Source: Rhodospirillales bacterium (GTDB lineage: Bacteria; Pseudomonadota; Alphaproteobacteria; Rhodospirillales; Magnetospirillaceae). From it: DNA of 64,000 nt. The notes under the pieces were generated by a model. The model ran no database searches, was not told the origin of the DNA, and was given only the letters and a program-made list of their open reading frames with translations. The stretch spans positions 186,001 to 250,000 of the forward strand of contig JACFNC010000002.1 in NCBI GenBank assembly GCA_019455065.1. Direction: 5' to 3'. The translations under genes and the position numbers were made by a program. Shown in pieces: positions 25,813-36,166 of the stretch (the stretch's first letter is position 1; every line of letters begins with the position of its first letter).

Positions 25813-26184
25813 CTAGACCTCGTCCTCCAGCCCCTCGTCGAGGTGCTCCATGACCTCGGCCATGTCGTCGTCGTCCTCGCCCAGGTCGGAGGCGTCCTCG
25901 ATCAGTCCGCTGTCATCGGAATCGCCGCCGTCGATCTCCTCGGCGTCGGCCTCCTCGTCCTCGATACCGTCGAGTTCCTCGGCCTCGACCAGCGCCTTGT
26001 CGGCGACCAGCGCCGCCGGCTTCGCCTTCTCGGCGGCGGCAGCGGCGCGACGGGCCTTGAACGGCACCTCGGTCTCCACCGCGGACTGGCACTTCGGACA
26101 GATGACCGGCATGCGCATCATGTCGTAGAAGCGGGCGCCGCAGCTGTTGCAGGTGCGCTTTACTCCCCATTCCGGCTTCGCCAC
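25813..26184 (-). CDS. FYDLN acid domain protein (TIGR02300 family)
   Basis: A 123-residue protein of an alphaproteobacterial family of unknown function. The N-terminal zinc-ribbon-like part has two CxxC pairs ([12 protein letters not shown] and VICPKCQ). A Lys/Ala-rich linker leads to a very acidic tail of about 55 residues (runs such as EDEEADAEE and GEDDDD). GTG at 26184 has AGGAGG upstream. FYDMMR replaces the usual FYDLN. It is divergent from aroA, which is the common arrangement. The acidic tail may bind nucleic-acid-binding proteins; that is speculation. Confidence 0.9.
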   Translation of the reverse strand: MAKPEWGVKRTCNSCGARFYDMMRMPVICPKCQSAVETEVPFKARRAAAAAEKAKPAALVADKALVEAEELDGIEDEEADAEEIDGGDSDDSGLIEDASDLGEDDDDMAEVMEHLDEGLEDEV

Positions 26185-26228
26185 CCCGTCGTTCCTCCTC
26201 AGATGTTCCATCCCCAGGGCATCGGGCC

Positions 26229-26256
26229 ATTTGCCACGATCCCCCGCGGCTGTCAA
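26229..26256 (-). promoter_or_regulatory. Candidate promoter of the FYDLN-acid gene
   Basis: A perfect -35 TTGACA (26256-26251) is followed after 16 bases by GCAAAT (26234-26229), about 45 bases before the GTG start. The -10 match is weak. Confidence 0.4.
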
Positions 26257-26362
26257 AACGAAAAATCGGCGGGGCGCGCCGAAAACCCGGATAGCGCGGC
26301 GAGCCCCCTACCGCGCGGCGGCCGGCTGTGGTAGGACGACCGCGCTGGCAGACGGAACGACC

Positions 26363-27697
26363 ATGACCAACGCCCTGATTTCCGCCCAGGCGGCGCCCCT
26401 CACCGGCGAGGCTCGCGTCCCCGGCGACAAGTCGATCTCGCACCGCGCCCTGATGCTGGGGGCCCTCGCGGTGGGCGAAACCGTGGTCGAGGGGTTGCTG
26501 GAAGGCGAGGACGTGTTGCGCACCGCCGCCGCCATGCGCGCGCTGGGGGCCGAAGTGACGCGCGAGGGCGACGGGCGCTGGCGGCTGTACGGGCGCGGCG
26601 TCGGCGGCCTGGCCGAGCCCGACGACGTACTCGACATGGGCAATTCCGGCACCGGCGCCCGCCTGCTCATGGGCCTGGTCGCCACCCACCCCTTCACCAC
26701 CTTCCTTACCGGCGACGCCTCGCTGCGCGGGCGCCCCATGAAGCGGGTCATGGAGCCCTTGGACCGCATCGGCGCGCGCTTCACCGCGCGTTCCGGCGGT
26801 CGGCTGCCGCTCGCCGTCGTCGGCACCGAGGCCCCGATACCCATTACCTACGAGCTTCCGGTCGCCTCCGCCCAGGTGAAGTCGGCGGTGCTGCTGGCCG
26901 GCTTGAATACGGCCGGCGAAACCACCGTCGTCGAGCCGCAGCCGACCCGCGACCACACCGAGTTGATGCTGCGCCATTTCGGCGCCGACCTGCGGGTATC
27001 GGACCTGCCGGGCGGCTGCCGCGCCGTCACCCTGACGGGCCAGCCGGAGCTGACCGGGCGCGCCGTCGCCGTGCCCGCCGACCCGTCGTCGGCGGCCTTT
27101 CCGCTGGTGGCGGCACTGCTGGTGCCGGGCTCGCAAGTGCGACTTCCGGCGGTTGGAATGAATCCTCTGCGCGCCGGCCTGTTCCAGACCCTGCGCGAGA
27201 TGGGCGCCGATCTCGCCGTCGAGAATGCGCGCGACCAGGCGGGCGAGCCGGTCGCCGACCTCGTGGTGCGCCATGGCCCGCTTGCCGCCGTCGAGGTGCC
27301 GGCCGGGCGCGCGCCCGCAATGATCGACGAATTCCCCATCCTGGCCGTGGCCGCCGCTTGCGCCCGGGGCACCACCCGCATGCGCGGGCTGGGCGAGTTA
27401 CGCGTCAAGGAGAGCGACCGCCTGGCGGCGATGGCTCGCGGCCTGGCGGCCTGCGGCGTCGCGGTCGAGGTCGAGGGTGACGACTTGATCGTGCATGGCG
27501 ACGGCCGGCCGCCGGCCGGCGGCGCCACCATCGCCGTCGCGCTGGACCACCGGATCGCGATGTCCTTCCTGGTGCTCGGGATGGCCAGCGCGGCGCCGGT
27601 GGCGATCGACGACGCCGCCGCCATCGACACCAGCTTCCCCGGCTTCGCCGCCCTCATGAACCGGCTGGGAGCACGCATCAGGAAAGGAACCGAATGA
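26363..27697 (+). CDS. aroA: 3-phosphoshikimate 1-carboxyvinyltransferase (EPSP synthase)
   Basis: Makes EPSP from shikimate-3-phosphate and phosphoenolpyruvate in the aromatic amino acid pathway. The 444-residue protein has [52 protein letters not shown] and [16 protein letters not shown]. The pattern follows class II enzymes of alphaproteobacteria (as in Agrobacterium CP4), but the active-site loop reads NSGTG, where CP4 has NAATG. ATG at 26363. It overlaps cmk by ATGA and forms the classic aroA-cmk-rpsA order. Confidence 0.96.
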   Translation: MTNALISAQAAPLTGEARVPGDKSISHRALMLGALAVGETVVEGLLEGEDVLRTAAAMRALGAEVTREGDGRWRLYGRGVGGLAEPDDVLDMGNSGTGARLLMGLVATHPFTTFLTGDASLRGRPMKRVMEPLDRIGARFTARSGGRLPLAVVGTEAPIPITYELPVASAQVKSAVLLAGLNTAGETTVVEPQPTRDHTELMLRHFGADLRVSDLPGGCRAVTLTGQPELTGRAVAVPADPSSAAFPLVAALLVPGSQVRLPAVGMNPLRAGLFQTLREMGADLAVENARDQAGEPVADLVVRHGPLAAVEVPAGRAPAMIDEFPILAVAAACARGTTRMRGLGELRVKESDRLAAMARGLAACGVAVEVEGDDLIVHGDGRPPAGGATIAVALDHRIAMSFLVLGMASAAPVAIDDAAAIDTSFPGFAALMNRLGARIRKGTE

Positions 27698-28323
27698 TCA
27701 TCGCCGTCGACGGCCCCGCCGCCTCGGGCAAGGGCACCCTGGCCCGCCGCCTGGCCCGCCATCTGGGCCTGCCCTATCTCGACACCGGCCTGCTCTACCG
27801 CGGCGTCGGGCTGGCCGTGCTGCGCGCCGGCGGCAGCCCCGAGGACGAGGCGGCGGCGCTGGCCGCGGCGCGTTCGCTCGATCCGGCGGCACTCGACGAT
27901 GCGGAACTGCGCGGCGAAGCCGCGGGCAACGCCGCCTCCAAGGTCGCCGCCATGCCGCCAGTGCGCGCCGCGCTGCTCGAGATGCAGCGGGCCTTCGCGG
28001 CGCGGCCGGGCGGCGCCGTGCTCGACGGGCGCGACATCGGCACCGTTGTATGTCCGGGTGCCGATCACAAACTATTCGTCACGGCCAGCCTGGAGAAACG
28101 GGCGGAACGCCGCCTTAAGGAGTTGCGGGAGAAGGGCGTCGAGATTATACAGGAGCGCGTCCTTCAGGACATGAAGGAACGCGACGCCCGCGACAGCGGA
28201 CGCAGCGTGGCGCCGCTGGTACCGGCCCAGGACGCTTTCGTGCTCGACACCAGCGAGCTCGATGCCGATGCGGCCTTCGCCGCCGCCCTGGAGCACATCA
28301 CTTCGCGGCAGCGCGCCGGTTGA
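27694..28323 (+). CDS. cmk: Cytidylate kinase
   Basis: Phosphorylates CMP and dCMP with ATP. The 209-residue protein starts with the P-loop [18 protein letters not shown], and has [21 protein letters not shown] and a lid region with [12 protein letters not shown] overlap with aroA; 129 bases upstream of rpsA. Confidence 0.96.
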   Translation: MIIAVDGPAASGKGTLARRLARHLGLPYLDTGLLYRGVGLAVLRAGGSPEDEAAALAAARSLDPAALDDAELRGEAAGNAASKVAAMPPVRAALLEMQRAFAARPGGAVLDGRDIGTVVCPGADHKLFVTASLEKRAERRLKELREKGVEIIQERVLQDMKERDARDSGRSVAPLVPAQDAFVLDTSELDADAAFAAALEHITSRQRAG

Positions 28324-28452
28324 CCGGCACCAAGGAGGAGAGGGGCCGCCCCGCCTGGATCAGGCGCGGGCGCCATGGCATTTCAACCCAAGACCGCCGG
28401 ACTCAACCGGCTGGCCGGAAAACGTGAATCGAACGAAAGGAACCTGATCGAA

Positions 28453-30171
28453 ATGGCAAATCCTGCCGTACAAACCGAAATTACCGAGAATTTCGCGGCC
28501 CTGCTCGAAGAAACGCTTGGCGAAGCCGGCAGCTTCGAAGGCGCCGTGGTCCGTGGCACCGTCGTCCGCATCGAGAACGATTTCGCCGTCATTGACGTCG
28601 GCCTCAAGTCCGAAGGACGTGTTTCGCTCAAGGAATTCGCCGCGCCCGGGCGCGCCCCCGACATCAAGGTGGGCGACGAGGTCGAGGTCTATGTCGAGCG
28701 CTATGAGGACAAGAACGGCGAGGTCATGCTCAGCCGCGAGAAGGCGCGCCGCGAGGAGGCCTGGACGCAACTCGAGAAGTCCTTCCAGGACGGCCAGCGC
28801 GTCAGCGGCGTCATCTTCGGCCGCGTCAAGGGCGGTTTCACCGTCGATCTGTCCGGCGCCGTCGCCTTCCTGCCCGGCAGCCAGGTCGACATTCGCCCGG
28901 TCCGCGACATCGGCCCCCTGATGGGCAGCCCGCAACCCTTCCAGATTCTGAAAATGGATCGCGCGCGCGGCAACATCGTCGTGTCCCGCCGCGCGGTGCT
29001 CGAGGAGACGCGCGCCGAGCAGCGCAGCGAGCTGATCGAGAGCCTGAGCGAGGGCCAGATCCTCGAAGGCGTGGTCAAGAACATCACCGACTACGGCGCC
29101 TTCGTCGATCTGGGCGGGGTCGACGGCCTGCTGCACGTGACCGACATCGCGTGGAAGCGCATCAACCATCCGTCCGAGGCCCTGCACATCGGCCAGAACG
29201 TCAAGGTCCAGGTGATCCGCTTCAACCCCGACACCCAGCGCATCAGCCTGGGCATGAAGCAGCTCGAATCGGATCCGTGGGAAGGTGTCGAGGTCAAGTA
29301 TCCGGTCGGGGCGAAGTTCACCGGCCGCGTCACCAACATCACCGACTACGGCGCCTTCGTCGAGCTTGAGCCCGGCGTCGAGGGCCTGGTGCACGTCTCC
29401 GAGATGAGCTGGACGAAGAAGAACGTCCATCCCGGCAAGATCGTCTCCACCTCTCAGGAGGTCGAGGTGATGGTGCTGGACGTCGACCCGCAGAAGCGCC
29501 GCATCTCGCTCGGCCTCAAGCAGACCATGGAAAACCCCTGGGAGAAGTTCCTGGACGCCTATCCGGTGGGCTCGGTGGTCGAAGGCGAGGTCAAGAACAT
29601 CACCGAGTTCGGCCTGTTCGTCGGCCTGCCCGGCGACATCGACGGCATGGTCCACCTCTCCGACCTCGACTGGGAGCGCCCCGGCGAGCAGGCGATGCAG
29701 GACTACAAGAAGGGCACCGTGGTCAAGGCCAAGATTCTCGACGTCGACGTCGAGAAGGAGCGGATCAGCCTGGGCGTCAAGCAGCTCGGCGCCGATCCCT
29801 TCGCCGAGGCCGCCGCCGCCATCAAGAAGGGCGACATCGTCACCTGCACCGTCACCCAGGTCACCGACAACGGCATCGAAGTGAGCGCCAATGGCGTCTC
29901 CGGCTTCATCCGCAAGTCGGAACTGTCGCGCGAGCGCAGCGAACAACGCCCCGACCGCTTCGCGGTGGGCGAGAAGTTCGACGCCAAGGTGACCGCGGTC
30001 GACCGCGCCACCCGCAAGCTTACCCTGTCGATCAAGGCGCGCGAGATCGACGAGGAGAAGCAGGCGATGGCCGAGTACGGCTCGTCCGACTCCGGCGCCT
30101 CGCTGGGCGACATCCTGGGCGCCGCCTTCCGGCAGGCCAAGGAGGACCGCGAGGCCGCCGAGGACAAGTAG
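28453..30171 (+). CDS. rpsA: 30S ribosomal protein S1
   Basis: Binds mRNA at the 30S platform and aids initiation on structured messages. The 572-residue protein has six S1 domains; repeated signatures include VVKNITDYGAFVDLGGVDGL, RVTNITDYGAFVELEPGVEG and VKNITEFGLFVGLPGDIDG. ATG at 28453 gives MANPAVQTEITENF; an in-frame ATG 26 codons upstream would add a non-family leader. A strong terminator follows. Confidence 0.97.
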   Translation: MANPAVQTEITENFAALLEETLGEAGSFEGAVVRGTVVRIENDFAVIDVGLKSEGRVSLKEFAAPGRAPDIKVGDEVEVYVERYEDKNGEVMLSREKARREEAWTQLEKSFQDGQRVSGVIFGRVKGGFTVDLSGAVAFLPGSQVDIRPVRDIGPLMGSPQPFQILKMDRARGNIVVSRRAVLEETRAEQRSELIESLSEGQILEGVVKNITDYGAFVDLGGVDGLLHVTDIAWKRINHPSEALHIGQNVKVQVIRFNPDTQRISLGMKQLESDPWEGVEVKYPVGAKFTGRVTNITDYGAFVELEPGVEGLVHVSEMSWTKKNVHPGKIVSTSQEVEVMVLDVDPQKRRISLGLKQTMENPWEKFLDAYPVGSVVEGEVKNITEFGLFVGLPGDIDGMVHLSDLDWERPGEQAMQDYKKGTVVKAKILDVDVEKERISLGVKQLGADPFAEAAAAIKKGDIVTCTVTQVTDNGIEVSANGVSGFIRKSELSRERSEQRPDRFAVGEKFDAKVTAVDRATRKLTLSIKAREIDEEKQAMAEYGSSDSGASLGDILGAAFRQAKEDREAAEDK

Positions 30172-30194
30172 GTCCGGGCCGCATCGCAACGAGG

Positions 30195-30223
30195 AAGGGG
30201 CGCCCGCGTGGCGCCCCTTTTTT
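30195..30223 (+). terminator. Rho-independent terminator after rpsA
   Basis: AAGGGGCGC and GCGCCCCTT form a stem with a 7-base loop, followed by a run of six T. Position is 24 bases after the rpsA stop. Confidence 0.88.
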
Positions 30224-30439
30224 CGTCAAAGGTGGTACCTCGAACCTAATAGCGCGAAAGTGTAGCGTTAGTTGCTGCGCCGACGCCGCCCGGCTGGCAT
30301 GTTGGGGAAATGAGGGAGGCCGTGCCCGCCTTTCCCGCGGTGACGCATTCCGCCATTTCTGGACAAACAATGGAACGGGTTTAATATGACCGTAAAGGCA
30401 CAATGGGCCGGGGAGGCCCGGAACTCGCAGGAACTGGCC

Positions 30440-30832
30440 ATGTATGCGCTCACCACCAACTCGATCACGGTGACCGTAAAACCTGTCTACCTCGAGGATC
30501 AGTCGTCACCGAGCGACAACCATTACGTCTGGGCCTATCGCGTGCGCATCGAGAACCACGGCGACCAGACGGTGCAGCTCCTCCGCCGCCACTGGAAGAT
30601 CACCGACGCCCTCGGCCGCGTGCAGGAGGTGCAGGGGTCCGGCGTGGTCGGCGAACAGCCCGTGCTGCATCCAGGCGACGCCTACGAGTACACCAGCGGC
30701 ACCCCACTGCCGACACCGTCGGGCATCATGGTCGGCACGTATCAGATGGCGGGCGAGACGGGGGAGCGCTTCGACATCGGCATTCCCGCCTTTTCGCTGG
30801 ACAGCCCGCACGAGACCGTGCGCCTGAATTGA
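30440..30832 (+). CDS. apaG: ApaG family protein
   Basis: A 130-residue ApaG (CorD) protein, the usual family length, with an immunoglobulin-like beta fold. [20 protein letters not shown] is the conserved start, and [25 protein letters not shown] and [17 protein letters not shown] follow. The ATG at 30440 matches family starts better than one 18 codons upstream. The 268 bases before it hold the rpsA terminator and no other clear feature. Role is uncertain; it is linked to Co/Mg phenotypes in enterobacteria. Confidence 0.92.
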   Translation: MYALTTNSITVTVKPVYLEDQSSPSDNHYVWAYRVRIENHGDQTVQLLRRHWKITDALGRVQEVQGSGVVGEQPVLHPGDAYEYTSGTPLPTPSGIMVGTYQMAGETGERFDIGIPAFSLDSPHETVRLN

Positions 30833-30946
30833 ATTGCCGCCGGGCGACACGACCCCGGGGCGCGTCGGGCCCCTTGCAATTCGGGCGTTGCGAACACACA
30901 TCCGGCGAATGGCCCCGCCCGATGGGGGGAGGCGGCCGGTGAAAGG

Positions 30947-31609
30947 ATGCCGCCCTTGACCGCACAGAAGTCCATCACTCTTCCCGAACGAACCGGGCGC
31001 ACCGGCGACACCAGCGGCCGGCCAAGCCGCGACGAGGCCGAGCAGGCGGTGCGCACCCTGCTGCGCTGGGCCGGGGACGACCCCACCCGTGAAGGCCTGC
31101 GTGACACCCCCGCCCGCGTGGTGCGCGCCTACGAGGAGTTCTTCCAGGGTTACGAAGCCGATCCCGAGGACATCCTGCGGCGAACCTTCGAGGAGACCGA
31201 CGGTTACGACGAGATGGTGGTCCTGCGCGACATACGCCTGGAGTCCCATTGCGAACACCACATGGTTCCGATCATCGGCAAGGCCCATGTCGCCTATCTG
31301 CCGGACCGCCGCGTGGTCGGCATCAGCAAGCTGGCGCGCGTGGTCGAGGTCTACGCCCGCCGCCTGCAGATCCAGGAGAAGCTTACGGCACAGATCGCCA
31401 ACACCCTGAACGAAGTCTTGCAGCCGCTGGGGGTGGCCGTGGTCATCGAGGCGGCGCACCAGTGCATGACCACCCGCGGCGTCCACAAGCCCGGCGTCAC
31501 CATGGTTACCAGCCGCATGCTGGGAGCCTTCCGCACCGACCCGTCGACCCGGCGGGAATTCATGGCCCTGATCAACGGCCCCTCGGCGTCCAACCTGACC
31601 AACGTTTGA
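30947..31609 (+). CDS. folE: GTP cyclohydrolase I
   Basis: Converts GTP to 7,8-dihydroneopterin triphosphate, the first step of tetrahydrofolate synthesis. The 220-residue protein has Zn ligands in [21 protein letters not shown] and the later Cys in [16 protein letters not shown]. The N-terminal 25 residues are variable, as usual. ATG at 30947 lies directly after GAAAGG. Confidence 0.96.
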   Translation: MPPLTAQKSITLPERTGRTGDTSGRPSRDEAEQAVRTLLRWAGDDPTREGLRDTPARVVRAYEEFFQGYEADPEDILRRTFEETDGYDEMVVLRDIRLESHCEHHMVPIIGKAHVAYLPDRRVVGISKLARVVEVYARRLQIQEKLTAQIANTLNEVLQPLGVAVVIEAAHQCMTTRGVHKPGVTMVTSRMLGAFRTDPSTRREFMALINGPSASNLTNV

Positions 31610-31701
31610 GGCAGGCCGAACCCTCCCCGACCGGCGCGTTCTTGCTGGACAAGGCCGCGATTCCGCGCCAATAGTCGCGCACCATTGGGGAGTTGGGGCG
31701 C

Positions 31702-33153
31702 TTGATCGACCTTCGGCCGATCCTGTTCATCAACGGCTTCCTGTTGCTGGTGCTGGCTGCGGGCATGGCCATTCCCGCCGTGGTCGACCTTCTGCTGCAG
31801 GATCTGGACTGGCAGGTGTTCCTGGCGTCGGGAACGGTATGCGCCTTCGCCGGGCTGGTCCTGGTGTTCGGGAGCCGGCCGGAGGGCCGGATCAGCCTGA
31901 CCACCCGCCAGGCCTTTCTCCTGACCGCCTGCAGTTGGCTCATGGTGGCCGCCTTCGGCGCCCTGCCTTTCGCCTTTTCGGAAACGGAGATGAGCGTCAC
32001 GGACGCCTTCTTCGAATCCATGTCGGGCATCACCACCACCGGCGCCACGGCGATCTCGGGCCTCGACGATCTTCCTTACGGCATCCTGATGTGGCGGGCG
32101 ATGCTGCACTGGCTGGGCGGCATCGGGATCATCGTCATGGCGGTGGCGATCCTGCCCGTCCTGCGCATCGGCGGCATGCAGCTCTTCCGCATGGAGTCGT
32201 CGGACAAGACCGAGAAGGCGATGCCCCGCGTCTCGCAGATCGCCACCGCGATCGGCACCGTCTATCTGGTGTTCACCATGGTCTGCACGGTCGCCCTTTG
32301 GCTCGCCGGCATGAGCTTTTTCGAGGCCATCTGCCACGCCATGTCGACCATCGCCACGGGCGGGTTTTCGACCTCGGACGCATCGATCAGCCACTTCGCC
32401 TCGCCGTTGATCGAGTGGATCACCCTGGTTTTCATGCTGATCGGAGGCGGCACCTTCCTGCTCTACATCACCCCCTGGCACTACGGCCGCTGGGCCATCC
32501 TCAAGGACAGCCAGATGCGCTGGTACGTCGCGTTCGTTGGGTTTTTCGGCGTGCTGCTGGGCCTGTGGCAATGGACCGTCAACGATGTCGACTTCCTCGA
32601 CGCCATCCGCCACGCCCTGTTCAACGTGGTGTCGGTGGTCACCACGACGGGCTTCATGTCAAGCGACTACAACGCCTGGGGCGGGTTCCCGCAGGTCGTG
32701 TTCTTCATCCTCACCTTCATCGGAGGCTGCACCGGCTCCACCGCCGGCGGCATCAAGATCTTCCGTTGGCAGGTCCTGTTCGCCATGGCCGGCGTGCAGG
32801 TCAAACGCCTGTTGCATCCGCACGGCGTTTTCGTCATCGATTTCAACAAGCAGCGCATCTCAGACCTCGTCGTCCGTTCGGTCTTGGGCTTCATGGTGCT
32901 GTTCTTCGTGAGCTTCGCCCTGCTGTCGTTCGCCCTGACGCTGACCGGGCTCGATTTCCTGACCAGCCTGTCCGGCGCCGCCACCGCGCTGGCCAACGTC
33001 GGCCCCGGCCTGGGCGAGGTGATCGGCCCGGCCGGCAACTTCAAGCCCCTGCCCGACGCCGCCAAGTGGCTGCTGTCGTTCGGCATGCTGCTGGGGCGCC
33101 TGGAATTGATGACCGTGCTGGTGTTGTTCATGCCGTCCTTCTGGCGGGGTTGA
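31702..33153 (+). CDS. trkH: TrkH family potassium transporter (copy 1)
   Basis: K+ channel-like subunit of a Trk system, 483 residues with four pore loops. The filter segments are SGITTTGATAIS, STIATGGFSTSD, VVTTTGFMSSDY and LANVGPGLGEV. TTG at 31702 is chosen because it gives MIDLRPILF, which aligns with the start of the second copy, and GGGGAG lies upstream. The second copy starts two bases after the stop. No trkA is nearby, so the NAD-binding gating subunit must be elsewhere. Confidence 0.92.
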   Translation: MIDLRPILFINGFLLLVLAAGMAIPAVVDLLLQDLDWQVFLASGTVCAFAGLVLVFGSRPEGRISLTTRQAFLLTACSWLMVAAFGALPFAFSETEMSVTDAFFESMSGITTTGATAISGLDDLPYGILMWRAMLHWLGGIGIIVMAVAILPVLRIGGMQLFRMESSDKTEKAMPRVSQIATAIGTVYLVFTMVCTVALWLAGMSFFEAICHAMSTIATGGFSTSDASISHFASPLIEWITLVFMLIGGGTFLLYITPWHYGRWAILKDSQMRWYVAFVGFFGVLLGLWQWTVNDVDFLDAIRHALFNVVSVVTTTGFMSSDYNAWGGFPQVVFFILTFIGGCTGSTAGGIKIFRWQVLFAMAGVQVKRLLHPHGVFVIDFNKQRISDLVVRSVLGFMVLFFVSFALLSFALTLTGLDFLTSLSGAATALANVGPGLGEVIGPAGNFKPLPDAAKWLLSFGMLLGRLELMTVLVLFMPSFWRG

Positions 33154-33154
33154 G

Positions 33155-34603
33155 ATGATCGACCTGCGCCCCGTCTTCCTGGTCATCGGCCTGCTGCTCA
33201 CCACCCTGGCCATTGCCATGATGCTGCCGGCCTGGGTCGATGCGCTGTACGGCGATCCGGACTGGAAAGTGTTCGCCGCCTCGGCCGCGGTTTCCTTGTT
33301 CATCGGCGTCGCCCTGGTGCTGAGCAACCGCGCCGGCAGCCTGGAACCCTCGGTGCGGCAGGTGTTCCTGCTGACCACCGTGGGTTGGCTGGCGATCGCC
33401 GCATTCGCCGCCCTGCCCTTCGCCTTCTCCAACCTGGAACTGAGCTTTACGGACGCCTTCTTCGAGGCGATGAGCGGCATCACCACCACGGGAAGCACGG
33501 TGATCACAGATTTCGAGACGGTGCCGCGCGGAATCCTGCTGTGGCGGGCGGTTCTGCAATGGCTGGGCGGGATCGGCACCATCATCATGGCGGTGGCGGT
33601 GCTGCCGGTACTGAAGATCGGCGGAATGCAGATGTTCCGCATCGAGGGCCTGGAGCGCTCCGAGCGCGTCATGCCGCGCGCGGCGCAGTACACCAGCGTC
33701 ATCACGATCATCTATATCGGCCTGACCGCGGCGCTTGCCCTGGCGTTGTGGCAGGCCGGCATGGGCGGCTTCGACGCCGTGACCCACGCGATGACCACCA
33801 TCTCCACGGGAGGGTTCTCCAACTCCGCGGACTCGATCGCCCATTTCCGGAGCGCCGCGATCGAGGGCATCGTACTGGTGGGCATGATCTTAGGCGGCAT
33901 GCCGTTCCTGCTGTTCGTTCTGGCGGCGCGCGGGCAGGTCCGTCCGGTGCTGCGCGACAGTCAGATCCACTGGTATCTCGCCATCCTGTTGGCGGCGACG
34001 ATCGCGGTGTGGCTGTGGCTGTGGTCGAACGGCGAATTCGCCCCTTTGGAGGCGCTGCGGCACGGCGCATTCATGGTCGTGTCGATGATGACGGGAACCG
34101 GATTCTTTACCACCGACTTCAGCAATTGGACCGGCCTGCCGCTGACCGTCCTGTTCTTTTTGACGCTGATTGGTGGCTGCGCCGGCTCGACTTCGGGCGG
34201 GGTGAAAGTGTTCCGCATACAGATTCTGTTCGCCAATGCCCGCGTGCAGACCCAGCGGCTTCTCGGTCCCCATGCGGTGCTCATTCCCTATTACAATCGC
34301 AAGGCGATCAACGACACCGTGGCCGAGTCGGTGATGGGCTTCCTGCTCGTTTATGCCCTGACCTTCGCGGTCCTGGCGATGGGACTGGCGATGCTGGGGC
34401 TGGATTTCATGACCGCCGCGTCGGGCGCCGCTTCGGCGATCGCGAATGTCGGCCCGGGGCTGGGACAGGCGATCGGGCCGGCCGGCGATTACGCCGCCGT
34501 GCCCGACGCCGCGAAATGGCTGCTGGCGGGCGGCATGCTGCTCGGCCGCCTCGAGATGTTCCTGGTGCTGGTGCTGTTCGCACCCACCTTCTGGCGGCCG
34601 TAG
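33155..34603 (+). CDS. trkH: TrkH family potassium transporter (copy 2)
   Basis: A tandem paralogue of the preceding gene, 482 residues. The filter segments are SGITTTGSTVIT, TTISTGGFSNSAD, MMTGTGFFTTDF and IANVGPGLGQA. The third filter differs (TGTGF, not TTTGF). ATG start one base after the first copy's stop implies translational coupling. The two may form different channels, or one mixed dimer; TrkH works as a dimer. Confidence 0.92.
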   Translation: MIDLRPVFLVIGLLLTTLAIAMMLPAWVDALYGDPDWKVFAASAAVSLFIGVALVLSNRAGSLEPSVRQVFLLTTVGWLAIAAFAALPFAFSNLELSFTDAFFEAMSGITTTGSTVITDFETVPRGILLWRAVLQWLGGIGTIIMAVAVLPVLKIGGMQMFRIEGLERSERVMPRAAQYTSVITIIYIGLTAALALALWQAGMGGFDAVTHAMTTISTGGFSNSADSIAHFRSAAIEGIVLVGMILGGMPFLLFVLAARGQVRPVLRDSQIHWYLAILLAATIAVWLWLWSNGEFAPLEALRHGAFMVVSMMTGTGFFTTDFSNWTGLPLTVLFFLTLIGGCAGSTSGGVKVFRIQILFANARVQTQRLLGPHAVLIPYYNRKAINDTVAESVMGFLLVYALTFAVLAMGLAMLGLDFMTAASGAASAIANVGPGLGQAIGPAGDYAAVPDAAKWLLAGGMLLGRLEMFLVLVLFAPTFWRP

Positions 34604-34607
34604 ACGG

Positions 34608-35198
34608 CTACAGCAGCCAGCGCGCCATATACTGGCCGATCAGGCCCTCCATCTGGCCGTTCAGATCGTGCATCAGGCTTTCCGTCATCTCGTACCAGAT
34701 GCGATCGCGCTGGTTCAGAGTGGTGCCTTCTGGCACGGTGCGGCTGCGCGCCCCCCGCGCCACGATCTCGGCCTGCGGGAACTGGCGCTCGTCGAGGATT
34801 TGGAAGACGACCTCGAGCGCGGCGTCGTAGCGCGCCTCCTGCTGCTTCTTGAACAACCCGGCGACCCCGGTATCGACCTTCAACGGGACCTCGACCACAG
34901 GGGCGCTGCGAATGATGAAGCGCGCCGCGCCGCTTCGGCCCATCGGTTGCAGCCGGTCCTGTGCCCAGCGTTTCGCCGCCGCTTCGGGCGAGACCGGCAT
35001 GATGTGTTCGATGTTGGGCTCGCGCAGCGGCGCGCGGTACTCGGTGACCACCTCGAGGCGGCCGACGTCGAGTTGATAGGGTTTGAGGTGGCTGTAGGTC
35101 AGTTGGGGAACCTGCTGCTGCGGCGCCGGCATCTCGCAGGCGGCCAACACCGAAACGAAAAGGGCGGCGACGATGAGCCGCAGCGGCGGGTAGCGCAT
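34608..35198 (-). CDS. Putative lipoprotein of unknown function (196 aa)
   Basis: Starts with a lipoprotein signal (LIVAALFVSVLAAC), with Cys21 as acylation site. The mature part has no motif recognised; it contains regularly spaced aromatic and charged residues (AAKRWAQDRLQPMGRSGAAR, then FQILDERQFPQAEIVARG). ATG at 35198 follows GGAGGAG. It converges on trkH with a 4-base gap. It should be anchored to the outer membrane, as residue +2 is Glu, not Asp. Confidence 0.78.
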   Translation of the reverse strand: MRYPPLRLIVAALFVSVLAACEMPAPQQQVPQLTYSHLKPYQLDVGRLEVVTEYRAPLREPNIEHIMPVSPEAAAKRWAQDRLQPMGRSGAARFIIRSAPVVEVPLKVDTGVAGLFKKQQEARYDAALEVVFQILDERQFPQAEIVARGARSRTVPEGTTLNQRDRIWYEMTESLMHDLNGQMEGLIGQYMARWLL

Positions 35199-35257
35199 CA
35201 GCAAACTCCTCCGGAAGGGGAAACCGGTGCGCCATTGTGGCAACTCCAGGCGCACGG

Positions 35258-36166
35258 TCAAGCGGCGTAGAGGCGGTCCAAATCGGCGTCCGCGTAAACG
35301 TAATCGGCCATGCAGAACTCGCAGGTGACGACGACCCGCCCGTGTTCGTCCTTCATGCTCTCGATCTCGGCCCTGGGGAACGAGCGCAAGGTCGTCTCCA
35401 CGCGATCCGACGAGCACCGGCACCGGGCCCGCAGCGGGCGGAGCGCCGAGACGACGACGCCTTCCTCATGGAAAAGCCGCCACAGGAGCCGGTCGCCGGG
35501 CAACTCGGGATCGACCATCTCCGCCGCCGTGGCGGTACTCATCAGAATGACCGCCCTCCGCCAGGCTTCCTCGCCATCCTCGAGCAGGATGGGGGCGCCG
35601 CTGGCCGGCATCCGCTGCAACATGAGCCCGGTGGCCCGCCATCCCTGCCCCACCTGCGGGGGCCGCACGGCGATCTTGATGGCGGTCTCGATCTGCTCGG
35701 ATTTGCGGAAGTACTGGTGCGCGCAGTCGGCCAGGGTCGCACCTGTCAGTTCCACGATGCCCTGATAGCGGTCGGTGTCGGCGCCCTGGTCGACGGTGAA
35801 GGCCAGGTAGCCGCTGCCGATCAGCCGCGGCACGGACGGCGCGCCGTCGCCCGCCAGGGCCGCCGCCAGCTTCTCGTCGTCGAAACGGGCATACCCGCGC
35901 AAGTCGCCGTCGCTGCTGACGTCGGCGACAAGCAGCGGCACCGGACCGTCGCCTTGCGCCTGGAGAATGAACCGACCCTCGTATTTCAAAGCCCCGGCGA
36001 GAACCACGGCGAGTGCCGTGGTTTCGGCGAGAAGGGCGGCCACGGCCGGCGGGTAGTCGTGGCCGCGCAGGATGGTGTCGATCGAGGCGCCCAGGCGCGC
36101 AAGGCGCCCGCGAACGGCGCCGGCAGTCAGTTGACAGGAAAGAACGACGTCATCGGATCGACTCAC
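35258..36166 (-). CDS. hslO: Redox-regulated chaperone Hsp33
   Basis: Holdase activated by oxidation and heat. The 302-residue protein ends with the zinc-binding redox switch: CRCS (CxC) and CEFC (CxxC). GTG at 36166 overlaps the argF stop as GTGA. The argD-argF-hslO order is common in alphaproteobacteria. Confidence 0.92.
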   Translation of the reverse strand: MSRSDDVVLSCQLTAGAVRGRLARLGASIDTILRGHDYPPAVAALLAETTALAVVLAGALKYEGRFILQAQGDGPVPLLVADVSSDGDLRGYARFDDEKLAAALAGDGAPSVPRLIGSGYLAFTVDQGADTDRYQGIVELTGATLADCAHQYFRKSEQIETAIKIAVRPPQVGQGWRATGLMLQRMPASGAPILLEDGEEAWRRAVILMSTATAAEMVDPELPGDRLLWRLFHEEGVVVSALRPLRARCRCSSDRVETTLRSFPRAEIESMKDEHGRVVVTCEFCMADYVYADADLDRLYAA

